Shown piece after piece: positions 62,552 through 64,000 of a DNA stretch of 64,000 nucleotides (within the stretch, counting starts at the first letter, position 1; the number at the start of each line of letters is the position of its first letter). The notes below the pieces were generated by a model that saw only the letters and a list, made by a program, of their open reading frames with translations, was not told the DNA's origin and searched no databases. Position numbers and translations under genes: made by a program. The stretch is taken from assembly GCF_036322705.1 (NCBI RefSeq), contig NZ_AP027270.1, forward strand, positions 2,853,501-2,917,500. The letters are read 5' to 3'. This stretch comes from Maricaulis maris (GTDB taxonomy: Bacteria; Pseudomonadota; Alphaproteobacteria; Caulobacterales; Maricaulaceae).

Positions 62552-63477
62552 GCGACAAGAAACCGGGCTTCTTTTCCCGTCTGGCGCAAGGCCTGAAACG
62601 CTCCTCGTCCAAGCTGGGCGAGAGCGTCACCGCGATCTTCACCAAGCGCAAGCTGGACCGCGAGGCGCTCGACGAGCTGGAAGATGTTCTGATCGCGGCC
62701 GATCTCGGTTCTGCCGCCGCCCTGCGCGTCACCGAACGACTGGCCCGCGACCGGTTCGACAAGGAAGTGTCGGACGAGGAGGTCCGCGAAGCCCTGGCCG
62801 AGGTTGTCGCCGAAACCCTGCAGCCGCTGGAGCGTCCGCTCGACCTCTCGGGGCCAACGCCACAAGTGGTGCTTTTCGTGGGCGTCAACGGATCCGGCAA
62901 GACCACCACGCTGGGCAAGATCGCCGTCAAGCTGAAGCGCGACGGCCGCAATCCGATCCTGGCCGCCGGCGATACCTTCCGGGCCGCCGCCATCGAGCAG
63001 GTCTCGATATGGGGCGAGCGCGCCAAGGCGCCGGTGATCAAGCGGGAGATCGGCGCCGACGCCGCCGGCCTGGCTTTCGATGCCATCGACCAAGCCGCCC
63101 GCGACGGCCATGACGTGGTCCTGATCGACACCGCCGGCCGACTGCAGAACAAAGCCGAACTGATGGACGAGCTGCGCAAGGTCGTGCGGGTCATCAAAAA
63201 ACGCATGCCGGATGCGCCGCATCACGTCGTCCTGGTTCTCGACGGGACCGTCGGTTCGAACGCCGTGTCCCAAGCCCAGGCGTTTCTGGAGTCCTCTGCG
63301 GTGACCGGGGTTGTCATGACCAAGCTGGACGGGACCGCCAAGGGCGGCGCCCTGGTCCAGGTCGCCGAGAAATTCCAGCTGCCGATCCACTATATCGGCA
63401 TTGGCGAAGGTGAGGCTGACCTCCAGCCCTTCTCGGCCCGTGACTTCTCGCGCGCACTTGCCGGGCTGGACAGCTAG
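62548..63477 (+). CDS. ftsY: Signal recognition particle receptor FtsY
   Basis: A 309-residue SRP GTPase that docks ribosome-SRP complexes to the Sec translocon. The N domain (residues about 1-95) leads to the G domain with FVGVNGSGKTTTLGKIA, DTFRAAAIEQ, DTAGRLQNK, TKLDGTAKGGA and GIGEGEADLQPF. The acidic A domain of E. coli FtsY is absent, as in other compact homologues. Linked to mtaB by a 4-base overlap. Confidence 0.97.
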   Translation: MSDKKPGFFSRLAQGLKRSSSKLGESVTAIFTKRKLDREALDELEDVLIAADLGSAAALRVTERLARDRFDKEVSDEEVREALAEVVAETLQPLERPLDLSGPTPQVVLFVGVNGSGKTTTLGKIAVKLKRDGRNPILAAGDTFRAAAIEQVSIWGERAKAPVIKREIGADAAGLAFDAIDQAARDGHDVVLIDTAGRLQNKAELMDELRKVVRVIKKRMPDAPHHVVLVLDGTVGSNAVSQAQAFLESSAVTGVVMTKLDGTAKGGALVQVAEKFQLPIHYIGIGEGEADLQPFSARDFSRALAGLDS

Positions 63478-63480
63478 CAC

Positions 63481-64000
63481 GTGGAGACGACGCTCGGCCT
63501 TGCCACGCTGGCCATGCTGGGCTCGGCCCTGGCGCATGCCATCATGACCCTCTTGACCAAGAAGGCCAACGACAAGCTGGTCTTCCGCGGTTTGACGCAA
63601 GGGTTTCTGGCCGTTCTGATCCTGCCCTGGCTGGCCTTCCAGCCCATCCCGCCCTGGGAGGTCTGGCGCTTCCTGCTGGCCGGCGCTGTGGTGATCTGGG
63701 CCTTCAACATGCTCTTGGTCGCCGCCTTCAACGAAGGCGAGATGAACCTGGCCTATCCGGTCATGCGCGGTGCCGCACCTGCGCTGGCAGCGATTGCGGC
63801 CTTTGTCTTCCTGCATGAGACCGTCTCGCTGGGGCAGATAGCCGGACTGGGTGTCGCCACGGCGGCGCTGATCGGATTCGCTTGGCCGGAGCGCGATGGT
63901 CGGCCCAAGCTCAAACTCATGCTGCTGGCCCTCGCCGCCGCCAGCATGACCGCCAGCTATACGGTGATCGACGCGGCCGGCGTCCGCACCTCGGGACAAC
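63481..64000 (+). CDS. EamA/DMT-family transporter, N-terminal part (3' cut by window edge)
   Basis: At least 173 codons from a GTG at 63481, three bases after the ftsY stop, running off the window. The protein is hydrophobic with repeated helices (GLATLAMLGSALAHAIMTLL, GFLAVLILPWLAF, FLLAGAVVIWAFNMLLVAAF, LAAIAAFVFLHETVSLGQIAGLGVATAALIGFAW) and the EamA features NLAYPVMRGAAP and HET. Half of the expected 10-helix protein is visible. Likely an exporter or importer of a small metabolite. Confidence 0.85.
   Translation, partial: METTLGLATLAMLGSALAHAIMTLLTKKANDKLVFRGLTQGFLAVLILPWLAFQPIPPWEVWRFLLAGAVVIWAFNMLLVAAFNEGEMNLAYPVMRGAAPALAAIAAFVFLHETVSLGQIAGLGVATAALIGFAWPERDGRPKLKLMLLALAAASMTASYTVIDAAGVRTSGQ

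Noticed and set aside
62368-63999. A 543-codon minus-strand open frame opposite mtaB-ftsY-EamA
   Set aside because: It covers three recognised genes in antisense and has the composition of a GC-bias shadow.

Overview
The window is a dense, high-GC chromosomal segment of a free-living, aerobic alphaproteobacterium. Gene content and order (rsfS-rlmH-LytM-ctpA-YibQ-rppH; priA next to an F1-only atp operon; DUF484-xerC; zapE, mdh, sucCD-sucAB-lpdA; mtaB-ftsY), together with small membrane proteins and DUF885/FG-GAP/autotransporter proteins, point to the Caulobacterales/Maricaulales group (Maricaulis- or Hyphomonas-like). This assignment is inference from recognised protein families; no rRNA or tRNA gene was seen.

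Layout. 1-5306 (+): ribosome silencing factor end, RlmH and a cell-wall run (degenerate LytM factor, CtpA, YibQ-like deacetylase) ending in RppH. 5362-7843: a membrane-anchored AraC-type regulator convergent with a secreted amidohydrolase. 7924-13848 (-): F1 ATP synthase atpH-A-G-D, then a terminator, an unrelated secreted-protein gene, and only then atpC with its own terminator. 14105-18831: TerC and PriA (-), DUF484 and XerC (+). 18929-19874: a membrane protein plus winged-helix regulator behind a perfect palindrome. 20616-30054 (-): the 2-oxoglutarate dehydrogenase/succinyl-CoA synthetase block, with two uncharacterised membrane proteins between sucB and lpdA. 30156-38157: an accessory stretch between sucC and mdh with a degenerate GGDEF/EAL-like protein, an IS5-type element, DoxX-like, DUF1036, carotenoid oxygenase, DUF2141, a membrane LytTR regulator, an acetyltransferase and a TspO-like protein. 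38217-41215 (-): mdh, an XRE regulator/membrane protein pair, zapE. 41337-45157: thioesterase, iron alcohol dehydrogenase, a small unknown gene and mmsA. 45426-54119: a trypsin-like autotransporter, lipoprotein, ArsR regulator, methyltransferase-like protein, acyltransferase, FG-GAP protein and serine beta-lactamase-like hydrolase. 54176-57531 (-): sdhCDAB. 57754-64000 (+): SDR, DUF885 peptidase-like protein, membrane protein, MtaB, FtsY and a truncated EamA transporter.

Together the central genes give most of the oxidative TCA half-cycle (2-oxoglutarate to oxaloacetate, lacking only fumarase in this window) plus the F1 motor. The accessory genes are mostly envelope, signalling and secreted proteins. 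No stretch longer than about 300 bases lacks a gene. The most distinctive points are the split atp operon, the IS element placed exactly on a stop codon, a 2-oxoglutarate dehydrogenase E2 with two lipoyl domains, several small regulator/membrane-protein pairs with palindromic control sites, and the LytTR/carotenoid-oxygenase neighbourhood.
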